In this document: piece by piece, positions 1-8,382 of the stretch
How positions within the stretch are numbered: position 1 is the first letter of the stretch
How the letters are laid out: each line of letters opens with the position of its first letter
Assembly: GCF_903969135.1 (NCBI RefSeq)
Contig: NZ_LR824569.1
Coordinates: forward strand, 4,237,001 to 4,301,000
Direction: 5' to 3'
DNA: 64,000 nucleotides
Source of the DNA: Chryseobacterium sp. JV274
GTDB lineage: Bacteria > Bacteroidota > Bacteroidia > Flavobacteriales > Weeksellaceae
The notes under the pieces: generated by a model
What the model saw: only the letters and a program-made list of their open reading frames with translations
What the model was told of the DNA's origin: nothing
The model's database searches: none
Position numbers and translations under genes: made by a program

Positions 1-612
1 TTTTACCGGATTATTCAGGATAGAATTAGCCAGTTTCTGGATTTCAGCCGGCATTGTTGCAGAAAAGAACAAAGTCTGTCTTCTCTGAGGTAAAAGTTTG
101 ATGATTCTTTTTACATCATGTACAAATCCCATATCCAGCATTCTGTCTGCTTCATCAAGAACAAAGATTTCAAGGTTTTTTAAGCTGATGATGCCTTGAG
201 CAATAAAGTCAAGAAGTCTTCCTGGTGTTGCTACCAGAATATCAATTCCTTTTCTCAAAGCAGCTTCCTGGTTTCCTTGTTTTACCCCTCCAAAAATAAC
301 AAGTTGTTTTAATGGAAGATATTTACCATAAGCGTTAATGTTTTCCTCAATCTGAATGGCCAGTTCTCTGGTTGGTGTAAGGATTAATGCTTTTATATGT
401 TTATTGGGAATTTTATTTTTGGATAAATTCTGTAGAATAGGAATAGAAAAAGCAGCTGTTTTACCAGTTCCTGTCTGCGCGCAGCCTAAAAAGTCTCTAC
501 CGTCTAATATATCAGGGATCGATCTTTCCTGGATAGGAGTAGGAGTCGTGTATCCCTGTTCCTGAATTGCTTTTGCAATAGGTTCTATTAAGTTTAAGTC
601 TGTAAAATTCAA
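1..612 (-). CDS. DEAD-box ATP-dependent RNA helicase, RhlE-like (C-terminal part outside window)
   Basis: This is an RNA helicase that unwinds structured RNA, as in ribosome assembly or mRNA decay. The first 204 codons are present and the rest lies beyond the left edge. Visible motifs in order are the Q motif (TPTPIQ, about residues 23-28), Walker A AQTGTGKT (45-52), PTREL (80-84), the DEAD box (153-156) and SAT (about 184-186). The frame has no ATG near its beginning. The best start is TTG at 610-612, which gives a normal N-terminus ([15 protein letters not shown]). The RhlE subgroup is a judgement from the compact N-terminus; CsdA or another paralogue is possible because the C-terminal tail is unseen. 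Confidence 0.93.
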   Translation of the reverse strand, partial: MNFTDLNLIEPIAKAIQEQGYTTPTPIQERSIPDILDGRDFLGCAQTGTGKTAAFSIPILQNLSKNKIPNKHIKALILTPTRELAIQIEENINAYGKYLPLKQLVIFGGVKQGNQEAALRKGIDILVATPGRLLDFIAQGIISLKNLEIFVLDEADRMLDMGFVHDVKRIIKLLPQRRQTLFFSATMPAEIQKLANSILNNPVK

Positions 613-790
613 ATGAATTATTTTAAAATTTAAATAAAAATTCCTTCAGTCTGAAAGAATTACATTCTACAAAGGTAGTCTAAATATTTTTAAGTATCTT
701 ATTCCACTTTTTTAGACTTATTGACTATTGGAAAAAAGAAATGGCCACCCAAATATGAGCCGCCTTTTTTTTCTATTAAATGTCTGAAAT

Positions 791-1429
791 TTATTTAAAT
801 CTATATCCTACACCAGCCTGCAGAAATCCAATTTTAATAGGAACTGCATTGCTTTTATTCATTTCTATAAAATTGAAATTATATCTGGCATCAACAAAAA
901 ACTTCTCATTAATCTTATATTCTGCACCCAGGAAAGGAAATAAATTCAAGGTTTTTAAAGATTCATAATTGTGGGTTTCTGCCTCATCAAAAAGATTATC
1001 CATTTTTACTTTGGATGATATGTTAAACCCTAAGTTGATTCCTGCAGATGCAGAAAGTTGTGGAACAATATAGTATTTTAATGAAATAGGAACCTGTATC
1101 TGATTGAATTTGTAATCAAAGTTCATATTACCCATGCTTACCACTTCACTGCCAACCAACTGATACCAGGGATAAGCATCTTTACCACCCAATTGAGTAT
1201 ACAGTAATTCAGCCTGCAAACCAAATTTAGAAGATAAAGGTTGTTCTGCTACGATACCTGCATAGAAATAGGATTTTGAATCCAGCCCAGTTCCAAAAAA
1301 TTTCATATTGGATAAGGAATATCCTCCTTTTACACCAAAGCTCATAGATGTCTGGTCTTTTGTATTTTCTTGTGCATTAAATAGTGCTGAGAAAGCAAAT
1401 ACTGCAAGGAAAAAAATGTTTTTCTTCAT
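791..1429 (-). CDS. Small outer-membrane beta-barrel protein (porin-like/PorT-like)
   Basis: A 212-residue exported protein with a signal peptide ending near residue 19 (LFNAQ). It is followed by alternating amphipathic strands rich in glycine and aromatic residues, and it ends in a strand with terminal phenylalanine (GVGYRFK). This matches the outer-membrane beta-barrel family common in Bacteroidetes, a barrel of about eight strands. Substrate and function are unknown. It lies downstream of the DUF6438 gene, but a promoter-like sequence and a hairpin separate the two, so it is probably transcribed on its own. Confidence 0.8.
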   Translation of the reverse strand: MKKNIFFLAVFAFSALFNAQENTKDQTSMSFGVKGGYSLSNMKFFGTGLDSKSYFYAGIVAEQPLSSKFGLQAELLYTQLGGKDAYPWYQLVGSEVVSMGNMNFDYKFNQIQVPISLKYYIVPQLSASAGINLGFNISSKVKMDNLFDEAETHNYESLKTLNLFPFLGAEYKINEKFFVDARYNFNFIEMNKSNAVPIKIGFLQAGVGYRFK

Positions 1430-1456
1430 GTTTATTTTAAATGGTTATTAATTTTA

Positions 1457-1490
1457 CAAAAAAATAATTCCTCCAAATGAAGGAATTACT
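1457..1490 (-). terminator. Hairpin with T-tract between the DUF6438 gene and the barrel gene
   Basis: On the minus strand an 8-bp stem (plus-strand arms TAATTCCT at 1465-1472 and AGGAATTA at 1481-1488) is followed by a run of seven T. It would end transcription of the DUF6438 gene. It lies downstream of a promoter-like element for the barrel gene, so it could also act as an attenuator in that gene's 5' leader. Confidence 0.55.
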
Positions 1491-1494
1491 GTTA

Positions 1495-1525
1495 CAAAGA
1501 TAATTTAAATATTTTTTTAGTGAAA
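1495..1525 (-). promoter_or_regulatory. Putative Bacteroidetes promoter for the barrel gene
   Basis: Reading the minus strand, TATCTTTG (plus 1495-1502) fits the -7 consensus TAnnTTTG. It is preceded 19 bases upstream by TTTC (plus 1522-1525), one base off the -33 motif TTTG. The start would lie just before the hairpin at 1465-1488, leaving a leader of about 60 nt before the ATG at 1429. Confidence 0.45.
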
Positions 1526-2014
1526 CTATTTCACTTTAGTCCATTCCTGGTTTTTTCTTAAGTTTTCAAAAAATTGATAGACTTCTGAAAGCTTTTCACT
1601 TCCGTGTTTTCCATAGTCTTCAATATTTTTTGAAGTACCGTCAGCGAATTTGATTCTTAAATAAGAGGTTGGAAGATCGGTAATGTTTCGCTCACCATAT
1701 TTGTCGTTTAAGTTTTTTGCATTGAGCCCATCCAGCAAACTGATTAGTTTATTGTAATCCTCTTCCTTGATTGTTCCTTTAAAAGTTCCTTCGCGAGGCT
1801 TGGAAAATTCATCTTTTGAAGGTTTATCATTAAAATTAAAATGTTCTGCTTCAAAAACTGCTGTTCTGTCCGGACTGATAGTCATTTTAAAAACAGGACA
1901 GAATCCAAAACAGGGAGTTGCCTCATATTCAATAGCAGAATATTTGGAATTTACTTTCTGAGAAGTACACGAAAATAAAAATACAAATGCGCAAAGGCCC
2001 AGTAAATATTTCAT
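1526..2014 (-). CDS. DUF6438 family lipoprotein
   Basis: A 162-residue predicted lipoprotein: MKYLLGLCAFVFLFSC is a short hydrophobic signal with a lipobox (LFSC). The body carries the sequence TPCFGFCP near the N-terminus and a long polar C-terminal half, the pattern of the uncharacterised DUF6438 family. The frame could start 48 bases further upstream, but that extension (MSFGTIIGRISEIEKT) would put the lipoprotein signal in the interior, so the ATG at 2012-2014 is preferred. Function is unknown. Confidence 0.72.
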   Translation of the reverse strand: MKYLLGLCAFVFLFSCTSQKVNSKYSAIEYEATPCFGFCPVFKMTISPDRTAVFEAEHFNFNDKPSKDEFSKPREGTFKGTIKEEDYNKLISLLDGLNAKNLNDKYGERNITDLPTSYLRIKFADGTSKNIEDYGKHGSEKLSEVYQFFENLRKNQEWTKVK

Positions 2015-2274
2015 AGTTTTTTCAATTTCGGAGATTCTCCCAATAATTGTTCCAAAAGACAAAATTTTCCTTTGTTTTTATGTTAAATATATATGGAAAA
2101 CCTGCTTAACCTTTTATTTTAACCATTAAGATTGTATTAAGATGTTAAGAATATGAAGATAAGCTTCGCTTTACGCTTAAAAATCAGAATGATTTACTTA
2201 ACTATACTTTATTTTTTAAATCCTTCTTAATGGTTTAAAATATTGTCTAAAAGAAATAGAATTAATTTTATTAA

Positions 2275-2306
2275 AAAACAGCCTCAGATTTTTCTAAGGC
2301 TGTTTT
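2275..2306 (-). terminator. Rho-independent terminator of the hpt-adk-obgE group
   Basis: A 10-bp stem (plus-strand arms AAAACAGCCT at 2275-2284 and AGGCTGTTTT at 2297-2306) closes on the minus strand into TTTT. It lies about 50 bases past the obgE stop codon. Confidence 0.75.
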
Positions 2307-2355
2307 GTATGTTGCAGTTCCATTCTAAAATAAAACTGGTGAATCAATGTTTTTT

Positions 2356-3339
2356 CTATCCGTGCAATTGTTTCCAGATGGCGTCTTTAAGTTCCATAAG
2401 GCCTTCTCCGGTAACTCCTGAGAAGAACAAAGGCTGCTTGTTTTCAGGAAACTCTGCTGCAATTTCTTTTTTCAGTTCATCATCCAAAAGGTCAGATTTT
2501 GATACAGAAATAATAAAGTCTTTATCTAAAAGTTCAGGATTGTATTCTTTTAATTCATTCTCCAGAATTTTAAATTCCTGGTAGTGATCTTCAGAATCAG
2601 AAGGAATTAAAAATAACAAGATAGAGTTTCTTTCAATATGTCTCAGGAATCTGTGTCCTAAGCCTTTTCCTTCTGCTGCTCCTTCAATAATTCCCGGAAT
2701 ATCAGCCATTACAAAAGATTTGTAATTTCTGTAATCTACAATTCCAAGGTTAGGAGTCAGAGTAGTGAAGGCGTAATTGGCAATTTTTGGTTTTGCTGCA
2801 GAAACAGATGCTAAAAGTGTAGATTTTCCAGCGTTTGGAAATCCAACAAGTCCTACATCGGCCAAAATTTTAAGCTCGAAGACAACATAGCCTTCTTCGC
2901 CATCCATTCCGGGCTGAGCAAATCTTGGAGTCTGATTAGTAGAAGATTTGAAAAATTCATTTCCTCTTCCTCCTTTTCCACCCAGCATCAAAATTATTTC
3001 CTGCTTGTCATCAAGGATTTCTCCGATAATTTCACCTTCTTCATTTTTAGCGATAGTCCCAATGGGAACATCAATATAAATATCAGAACCGTCAGCTCCT
3101 GTAAGCTGGTTTTTCGCTCCGTTTTCACCTCGTTCTGCTTTTATGTGACGGGTGTATCGGAGTGGAAGCAAAGTCCATTCATTAGCATTTCCTCTCATGA
3201 TGACGTGTCCGCCACGACCTCCGTCGCCACCGTCAGGACCACCTTTAGGGATATACTTTTCACGGCGAAGGTGGGCAGAGCCAGCACCTCCGTGTCCGCT
3301 TTTACAATGGATCTTTACGTAATCTACAAAGTTAGACAT
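2356..3339 (-). CDS. obgE: GTPase ObgE/CgtA
   Basis: Essential Obg-family GTPase that associates with the 50S ribosomal subunit and links GTP level to ribosome assembly and growth. The 327-residue protein has the glycine-rich Obg fold at residues 1 to about 158 (repeated GG and GRGG motifs). The G domain follows, with GFPNAGKST (P loop), TTLTPNLG (switch I) and DIPGIIEGA (G3). It stops after the G domain, so it lacks the C-terminal OCT domain of some homologues. It is last in the minus-strand group hpt-adk-obgE, 63 bases after adk, and is followed by a strong terminator. Confidence 0.97.
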   Translation of the reverse strand: MSNFVDYVKIHCKSGHGGAGSAHLRREKYIPKGGPDGGDGGRGGHVIMRGNANEWTLLPLRYTRHIKAERGENGAKNQLTGADGSDIYIDVPIGTIAKNEEGEIIGEILDDKQEIILMLGGKGGRGNEFFKSSTNQTPRFAQPGMDGEEGYVVFELKILADVGLVGFPNAGKSTLLASVSAAKPKIANYAFTTLTPNLGIVDYRNYKSFVMADIPGIIEGAAEGKGLGHRFLRHIERNSILLFLIPSDSEDHYQEFKILENELKEYNPELLDKDFIISVSKSDLLDDELKKEIAAEFPENKQPLFFSGVTGEGLMELKDAIWKQLHG

Positions 3340-3362
3340 ATAGTTTGTGTTGCGAGTTGCAG

Positions 3363-3400
3363 GCTACGGGACGAAATTTTCTATCCCGCACCCGTATCCC
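3363..3400. repeat. Small GC-rich imperfect palindrome between adk and obgE
   Basis: TACGGG at 3365-3370 and CCCGTA at 3391-3396 are inverted copies, with a second option of CGGGA/TCCCG inside. It is GC-rich against an AT-rich background and has no T-tract. It may be an mRNA processing or stabilising hairpin or a decayed repeat unit. Confidence 0.35.
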
Positions 3401-3402
3401 GA

Positions 3403-3981
3403 TTATTTAATTTTCTCTACTTCAGCGAAAAGTTTTTGGGAAATTTCATCAATTTCTCCAACACCGTTTACCTCTACATATTTACCCTGCTGCTTATAAA
3501 GCTCGGCAACTTCTGCTGTTTTAGTATAATATTCTTTAATTCTGTTTTCGATGATCTCTACATTGCTGTCGTCTGATCTTCCACTGGTTTCACCTCTTTT
3601 CAGAAGTCTTTCAACCAAAATTTTATCCTCTACTACCAATGAAAGACAGATGTCAATATTGTCATTCAGTACTTCCTTAACGATGGTTTCCAAAGCTTCT
3701 GTCTGTGCAGTTGTTCTTGGATATCCATCAAAAATAAAACCATTGGTATCAGTAGGTTTTTTGATCTCATCGATCAGCATATCTGTTGTTACCTGATCCG
3801 GAACCAATTCTCCCTTATCGATGTATGACTTAGCCAGTTTTCCAAGTTCAGTGTCATTTTTCATATTGTATCTGAAAAGATCACCTGTTGAAACCTGTTT
3901 TAAATTGAATTTCTCGATTAGATTCTGAGCTTGTGTTCCTTTTCCACTTCCTGGAGGGCCGAACAGAACAATGTTTATCAT
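3403..3981 (-). CDS. adk: Adenylate kinase
   Basis: Catalyses ATP + AMP = 2 ADP in the cytoplasm. The 192-residue protein begins with VLFGPPGSGKGTQA (P loop, about residues 5-18). It also has the AMP-binding STGDLFR, FDGYPRT and the arginine-rich LLKRGETSGRSDD segment of the lid. The lid is short with no zinc-type insertion, so this is the short form. It sits between hpt and obgE, an arrangement that suggests a shared transcript for purine salvage and growth functions. Confidence 0.97.
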   Translation of the reverse strand: MINIVLFGPPGSGKGTQAQNLIEKFNLKQVSTGDLFRYNMKNDTELGKLAKSYIDKGELVPDQVTTDMLIDEIKKPTDTNGFIFDGYPRTTAQTEALETIVKEVLNDNIDICLSLVVEDKILVERLLKRGETSGRSDDSNVEIIENRIKEYYTKTAEVAELYKQQGKYVEVNGVGEIDEISQKLFAEVEKIK

Positions 3982-4017
3982 AATGTTGATACGCTTCCGG
4001 CCACTAGTAATACACTG

Positions 4018-4085
4018 TTGGCTTTTAGCTTTTTTAAGTTAATATTTTACTTTTATTTCGATTAAGTTTTAAAGCTAACAGCCAA
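4018..4085. repeat. Imperfect inverted repeat in the hpt-adk gap
   Basis: Arms TTGGCTTTTAGCTTT (4018-4032) and AAAGCTAACAGCCAA (4071-4085) pair with one mismatch around a 38-base AT-rich loop. The following stretch to 4100 repeats the words AGCC and TAGC. There is no clear T-tract, so it looks like an extragenic palindrome rather than a terminator. Confidence 0.45.
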
Positions 4086-4108
4086 TAGCCAGTAGCTAAT
4101 GACAATAA

Positions 4109-4663
4109 TTAATGGTTGATTTGTCCGTCTTCCAATTGATATAAATTAGGTAGGTTTCTTCCCAATTCATCATAATCAAGTCCGTATCCAAGTACAAATT
4201 TGTTTGGAATTTCCATTCCGATATAATCCAGCTTGAAATCTTTCTTGTAAATCTCAGGTTTCAGTAAGAAACTAGCCAGCTTTACAGATTTAGGACGTTG
4301 TGTTTCCTTAAAATATTTGAAAAGACTCTCAACAGTGTTTCCTGTATCTACGATATCTTCTACGATAATAATGTGACGGTCTCTTACATCTTTGGTAAGT
4401 TCCATTTTCTGATAAACAATCCCTGTAGATTCAGTTCCTACATAAGAACTCATTTGAATGAAGGCAATTTCACATTCCCCCGGGTAATATTTTAAAAGAT
4501 CTGAGAAGAACATCACCACCCCATTTAAAACGCCAATGAAAACAGGCACTTCATCTTTGTAATCTTCATAAATTCTTAACGCTGTCTCTTTTACAATTTC
4601 CTGAATTTCGGCATCCTTTAAATAAGGAACGAAAGTTTTGTCGTGAACTTTAATGCTTTCCAT
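4109..4663 (-). CDS. hpt: Hypoxanthine phosphoribosyltransferase
   Basis: Purine salvage enzyme transferring ribose 5-phosphate from PRPP to hypoxanthine or guanine. The 184-residue protein carries the type I phosphoribosyltransferase PRPP loop, here IIIVEDIVDTGNT. It also has the family features GVLNGVVMFFSDLL and, near the end, FVLGYGLDYDELGRNLP. The open frame extends upstream to 4756. A promoter -7 motif (TAACTTTG on the minus strand) lies inside that extension, so the ATG at 4661-4663 (MESIKVHDKTF) is the better start. It is first in the group with adk and obgE. Confidence 0.93.
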   Translation of the reverse strand: MESIKVHDKTFVPYLKDAEIQEIVKETALRIYEDYKDEVPVFIGVLNGVVMFFSDLLKYYPGECEIAFIQMSSYVGTESTGIVYQKMELTKDVRDRHIIIVEDIVDTGNTVESLFKYFKETQRPKSVKLASFLLKPEIYKKDFKLDYIGMEIPNKFVLGYGLDYDELGRNLPNLYQLEDGQINH

Positions 4664-4681
4664 AAAATTTTTAGTAGGAGG

Positions 4682-4689
4682 CAAAGTTA
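4682..4689 (-). promoter_or_regulatory. -7 promoter element upstream of hpt
   Basis: On the minus strand TAACTTTG fits TAnnTTTG and ends 18 bases before the chosen hpt ATG. I see no good TTTG at the -33 spacing, so support is partial. Its position also argues against the longer hpt frame. Confidence 0.4.
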
Positions 4690-4945
4690 CGGATTTTTGA
4701 TTAAAATACTTTCCTGTTTTTATTAGTTTGACAGTTTGATGGTTTCGGGATGACAAAGTGAGGTATTATGATGAAGCCTGTTTAAATCAGAATAAGTATA
4801 AGTCATTGAACAACATAGGAAGCTATAGCCTTAGAAAAATGAATTCTTTGGAAGAGAATAAATAACCGGTGTTTAAGTGTGGAAGAAAAAAGAGATGATA
4901 AATATCCTGATAATTTATGAAAAAATGAATATTGCGGAAAATGAG

Positions 4946-5065
4946 TATCTTTGTTCCTTCCAAACCCAAAATACGGACATGTAGGATATCATTTCTTTCA
5001 GATTCAATAAAACAGTAACGAAGATGTTACTGGTGTTCAACCATTTTTTAAGAAAGAAATCATGA
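4946..5065 (+). promoter_or_regulatory. Structured leader of the ABC-F gene with start-stop codon pair and coupled upstream ORF
   Basis: A -7 motif TATCTTTG (4946-4953) would start a leader of about 100 nt. The leader holds ATG immediately followed by TAG (4979-4984). Next is an outer stem, ATTTCTTTC (4991-4999) with GAAAGAAAT (5052-5060), which closes directly before the ABC-F ATG. Inside it is an inner stem, CAGTAAC (5013-5019) with GTTACTG (5026-5032). A 13-codon upstream ORF (5024-5065, MLLVFNHFLRKKS) starts in the inner loop and ends in ATGA, overlapping the ABC-F start by translational coupling. Many ABC-F resistance genes are known to be controlled by such leaders; that this one is, is inference. 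Confidence 0.5.
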
Positions 5066-6651
5066 TTTTACTACAAAATATATCCTTTGGGTTTCCGGGA
5101 GGAGATCTTCTATTTAATTATACCCATTTAACGATACCTTCTCACACCAAATCTGCATTGGTGGGAAGTAATGGCATGGGAAAATCAACCCTGCTGAAAA
5201 TGATCGCGGGTGAAATACAGCCTTTAAGCGGAAATATTACTACTTCAGGTTCTGTTTTTTATATTCCTCAGATGTTTGGGAACTTTAATCATCTTACTAT
5301 TGCTGAATGTCTTAAAATAGATCAGAAACTGAATGCGCTCCAAAAAATTACCAATGGAGAGGCTGATGAAATTTATTTTGAAATTCTCAATGACGATTGG
5401 GATATTGAAGAGCGTTGTCAGCAGGCATTGGAACATTGGGGACTTGACAATTTTGAACTGTCTCAAAAACTGGAAGACCTGAGCGGCGGTCAGAAAACCA
5501 AGGTCTTTCTTGCCGGAATTCAGATCAGTCAGCCTGATATCATCATATTGGATGAACCTACCAACCATTTGGATCTTGATGGAAGGAAGATCCTGTATGA
5601 TCTTATTGATAAAGCAGATGCAACAGTAGTTATTGTAAGCCACGACCGGACTTTGCTTAATCTTGTTGATACCATCTTTGAATTAAGCAATCAGGGAATT
5701 GCCACGTATGGAGGAAACTATAATTTCTTTGCAGAGCAAAAAGAAGTAGAGGAAGAAGCTTTACATAATGATATCCATGCAAAAGAACGGGCCTTGAAAA
5801 AGGCGAAAGAAAAAGAAAGGGAAACACTGGAACGGAAACAGAAACTGGATGCAAAAGGAAAGCAAAAGCAGGAAAAATCCGGTGTTGCACGAATTATGAT
5901 GAACACGCTTCGGAATAATGCTGAAAAAAATAGTTCAAAGCTGAAAAGTGTGCACGCAGAGAAAATCAGCGGGATTTCAGATGGTTTGAGAGACCTGCGT
6001 TCCTCCTTAAAGAATTCTGAACAGATGAAAGTGAACTTTAATGATTCCAATCTGCATTCAGGGAAGATTTTAATTACGGCTGAAGATATTAATTTCAATT
6101 ATGGAAATGGAAATCTATGGAAAGAAAATGTCAACCTTGAGATCCGAAGCGGGGAAAGAATTTCTATCAAAGGTTCGAATGGCTCAGGAAAAACAAGTTT
6201 GATAAAACTTCTGTTGGGAAATACTGAACCTTCCGAAGGAATAATAGACAGAGCGGAGTTTAACAGCATCTATATTGATCAGGAATATTCGCTGATTGAT
6301 AATGATTCTACTCTTTATGATTTTGTCCAGACCTTTAATGATCATGCACTGCAGGAATTTGAGGTGAAAACATTACTGTCCAGATTTTTATTCGGTAAAG
6401 ATACCTGGGACAAAAAATGTGGAATGCTGAGTGGAGGGGAGCGTTTGCGCTTGCTTCTATGCGGACTTTCCATCAGCAATAAAGCTCCGGATATGATCAT
6501 TCTTGATGAACCCACGAATAACCTGGATCTTCAGAATGTGGAAATTCTCACCCATTCCATTAAAGATTATCATGGAACGCTGTTAGTTATCTCGCATGAT
6601 GAAGTTTTTCTGGAAGAGATTGGGATTGATCGGGAATTGATGCTTGGCTAA
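5062..6651 (+). CDS. ABC-F family ATPase (ribosomal protection type)
   Basis: A soluble twin-ATPase protein of 529 residues without membrane segments. ABC-F proteins bind the ribosomal E site and either tune translation or dislodge antibiotics. Domain 1 has Walker A GSNGMGKST (35-43), signature LSGGQ and DEPTNHLDLDG. Domain 2 has Walker A GSNGSGKTS (about 371-379), LSGGERLRLLL and DEPTNNLDLQ. Between them is a lysine- and glutamate-rich interdomain linker (about residues 225-300), the part that reaches the peptidyl-transferase centre. It stands alone between opposite-strand genes. The structured leader favours a drug-responsive role over a housekeeping one such as EttA or Uup, but that is not proven. 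Confidence 0.9.
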   Translation: MILLQNISFGFPGGDLLFNYTHLTIPSHTKSALVGSNGMGKSTLLKMIAGEIQPLSGNITTSGSVFYIPQMFGNFNHLTIAECLKIDQKLNALQKITNGEADEIYFEILNDDWDIEERCQQALEHWGLDNFELSQKLEDLSGGQKTKVFLAGIQISQPDIIILDEPTNHLDLDGRKILYDLIDKADATVVIVSHDRTLLNLVDTIFELSNQGIATYGGNYNFFAEQKEVEEEALHNDIHAKERALKKAKEKERETLERKQKLDAKGKQKQEKSGVARIMMNTLRNNAEKNSSKLKSVHAEKISGISDGLRDLRSSLKNSEQMKVNFNDSNLHSGKILITAEDINFNYGNGNLWKENVNLEIRSGERISIKGSNGSGKTSLIKLLLGNTEPSEGIIDRAEFNSIYIDQEYSLIDNDSTLYDFVQTFNDHALQEFEVKTLLSRFLFGKDTWDKKCGMLSGGERLRLLLCGLSISNKAPDMIILDEPTNNLDLQNVEILTHSIKDYHGTLLVISHDEVFLEEIGIDRELMLG

Positions 6652-6752
6652 GTGATTATTTGTATAATGTGGAATATATTCAATAGGGGAGGGCTTTAGC
6701 TCGTCTTCATTATCAAAACAGTTTCATTGGCTTTGTCCAAAACATGTAAGAA

Positions 6753-6781
6753 AATCTGGAAATTTATTTCCAGGTTTTTTT
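6753..6781 (+). terminator. Terminator downstream of the ABC-F gene
   Basis: A 10-bp stem (AATCTGGAAA 6753-6762, loop TTTA, TTTCCAGGTT 6767-6776) followed by T residues to 6781, about 100 bases after the stop codon. Confidence 0.75.
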
Positions 6782-6833
6782 ATAAATTTTAAGTAACATA
6801 ACCTTTGTTATTGCGGGCAAAGCGAAGCAATCT

Positions 6834-7391
6834 CTATCCAGCCTGTAAATTTCCCTGTTTTATTTTATTCAGAATAATATCCATCTTTTGAGGCAGGTCA
6901 TAATCACCTGAAAGCTCAATCAAAGGAGTATTCATCTCAGACAGCCATTCCAGATGGGCTTTTAGTGTTCTGTTGGCAACACCTGTATTGTGATCATAAT
7001 CTTTAGCCCAATCCATAAACTCCTGGAATTTTTCTGCTCTTTCCGGATGGGTAATAATTTCTTCGCCATATCTTTCATACTCTCTTTTTCGCAGTCTGTC
7101 CAGTCGTACTTCAGGAGGAAGATAGAGGAAAATAATCAGGTCAAATGCAGGAAATACATTTTCACCCCAATGAATGATTGAGCCTCCAAAAATCCAGTTT
7201 TCAGCAATATGAAGTTGGTCCGAAACAATTGAATTTCTTATTTCAGGGTTTTGTCTTTCTGTAAAAGGGATTGGTGTTGGAAGCCAGAAAAAATCATCAC
7301 TGTCAAAGTATTTAAGATTGAGTTCCTCAGATAATGCTTTTCCTAAAGTGGTAACCCCGGAACCTGAAGCTCCGAAAATATGTATTCTCAT
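6834..7391 (-). CDS. P-loop NTPase of the adenylate-kinase/AAA type with a variant Walker A
   Basis: A 185-residue cytoplasmic protein resembling small P-loop kinases. It begins MRIHIFGASGSGVTTLG, and the conserved lysine of the Walker A motif (GKT/S) is replaced by valine (GVTT). The rest fits a small-molecule kinase fold: DSDDFFW acidic segment, LIIFLYLPPEVRLDRLRKRE (Walker B-like strand plus arginine-rich lid). Substrate unknown. It is last in a minus-strand group with the hydrolase at 7443 (51-base gap) and the secreted protein at 8383. Confidence 0.75.
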   Translation of the reverse strand: MRIHIFGASGSGVTTLGKALSEELNLKYFDSDDFFWLPTPIPFTERQNPEIRNSIVSDQLHIAENWIFGGSIIHWGENVFPAFDLIIFLYLPPEVRLDRLRKREYERYGEEIITHPERAEKFQEFMDWAKDYDHNTGVANRTLKAHLEWLSEMNTPLIELSGDYDLPQKMDIILNKIKQGNLQAG

Positions 7392-7442
7392 GACTTTTTA
7401 AGTTTATTAAAGCTGTTGAAATTGAATGATCTGCGAGAGTCT

Positions 7443-8369
7443 TTATGATTTTAAAATCCAGTTATAGATCTCATTCAGGACTTCTTCTCTTATGGATTCA
7501 TTTAAAATCTCATGACGCATTTCCGGATAGATCTTTACTTCCACATTCTGAAAACCGTCTGTTTTTAAATTGTTGACTGTATACATTACGCCTTTTCCAA
7601 AATCACCTATCGGATCATTCTGTCCGCTTACAAACAGAAAAGGAAATGACTGAGAAATAGTGGCAGCCCAGTTTCTCGCCGTAGCTTTTTTATAAACAGT
7701 AAATAAAGTATAAAAAGCGTTATGAGTAAACGGAATTCCACAAAGTTCATCCTGCTCAAAAGCTTTTCTGTTGTTAGGATTTACGCTCAGCCAGCTGGTA
7801 TCACTGAAATCTTTATCCTTTTTAAAATGTTTGTTATTAACGCTCGTAAAAACAGAATTCAAAAAAGTACGATGACGAGGGGCGATGGCATTGGTTAATG
7901 ATAAATAAACTCTCAATACATCTATTCCCGGTAAAGGCCCGCCGGTTCCTGTAATAATAGCTCCTGCAAATTTAGTGCTTGCCTTTTGAAGAAGACATCG
8001 TGTAATAAAAGATCCCATAGAATGCCCCAAAATAAAATGCGGAACATCCGGATATTGCTCTGCGAGATAATCTGCCATCATTTCTGCATCTGCAACAAGT
8101 CTTTCATCCGGTTTTTCAAGCTGAAAGAAACCAATGTCTTTTTTCTCTTTGACAGATTTTCCGTGTCCCAAATGATCATAGGTCAGTACAGCAATGCCCT
8201 GAGCTGCAAAATATTCTGCAATCTCAGCATATCTTCCGCCGTGTTCCTGCATGCCGTGAACAATGAGAAGGGTGGCTTTTGCTGTTTGTGGAGAGAATAG
8301 AGTGTGGAAAAGCTGAGACTTACTGTCTGTAATCGATGATAAATAGGTTGAGTGTTGGGATGAGGTCAT
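7443..8369 (-). CDS. Alpha/beta hydrolase, monoacylglycerol-lipase type
   Basis: A 308-residue hydrolase of the serine aminopeptidase/monoglyceride-lipase family (Hydrolase_4). Visible are the oxyanion-hole strand LLIVHGMQEHGGRY (about 35-48), the nucleophile elbow GHSMGS with Ser117, the acid in SGQNDPIGDFG and the catalytic histidine in YPEMRHEILNE. No signal peptide is seen, so it is probably cytoplasmic. It likely cleaves monoacylglycerols or related lysolipid esters. The gene starts 13 bases after the stop codon of 8383-8967, so the two should share a transcript. Confidence 0.85.
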   Translation of the reverse strand: MTSSQHSTYLSSITDSKSQLFHTLFSPQTAKATLLIVHGMQEHGGRYAEIAEYFAAQGIAVLTYDHLGHGKSVKEKKDIGFFQLEKPDERLVADAEMMADYLAEQYPDVPHFILGHSMGSFITRCLLQKASTKFAGAIITGTGGPLPGIDVLRVYLSLTNAIAPRHRTFLNSVFTSVNNKHFKKDKDFSDTSWLSVNPNNRKAFEQDELCGIPFTHNAFYTLFTVYKKATARNWAATISQSFPFLFVSGQNDPIGDFGKGVMYTVNNLKTDGFQNVEVKIYPEMRHEILNESIREEVLNEIYNWILKS

Positions 8370-8382
8370 AGCAATTGGAATA

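Noticed and set aside
721..790. Terminator of the barrel gene at GGCC...GCCGCC with T8
   Set aside because: The arms do not pair well on the minus strand, so I could not support a stem.
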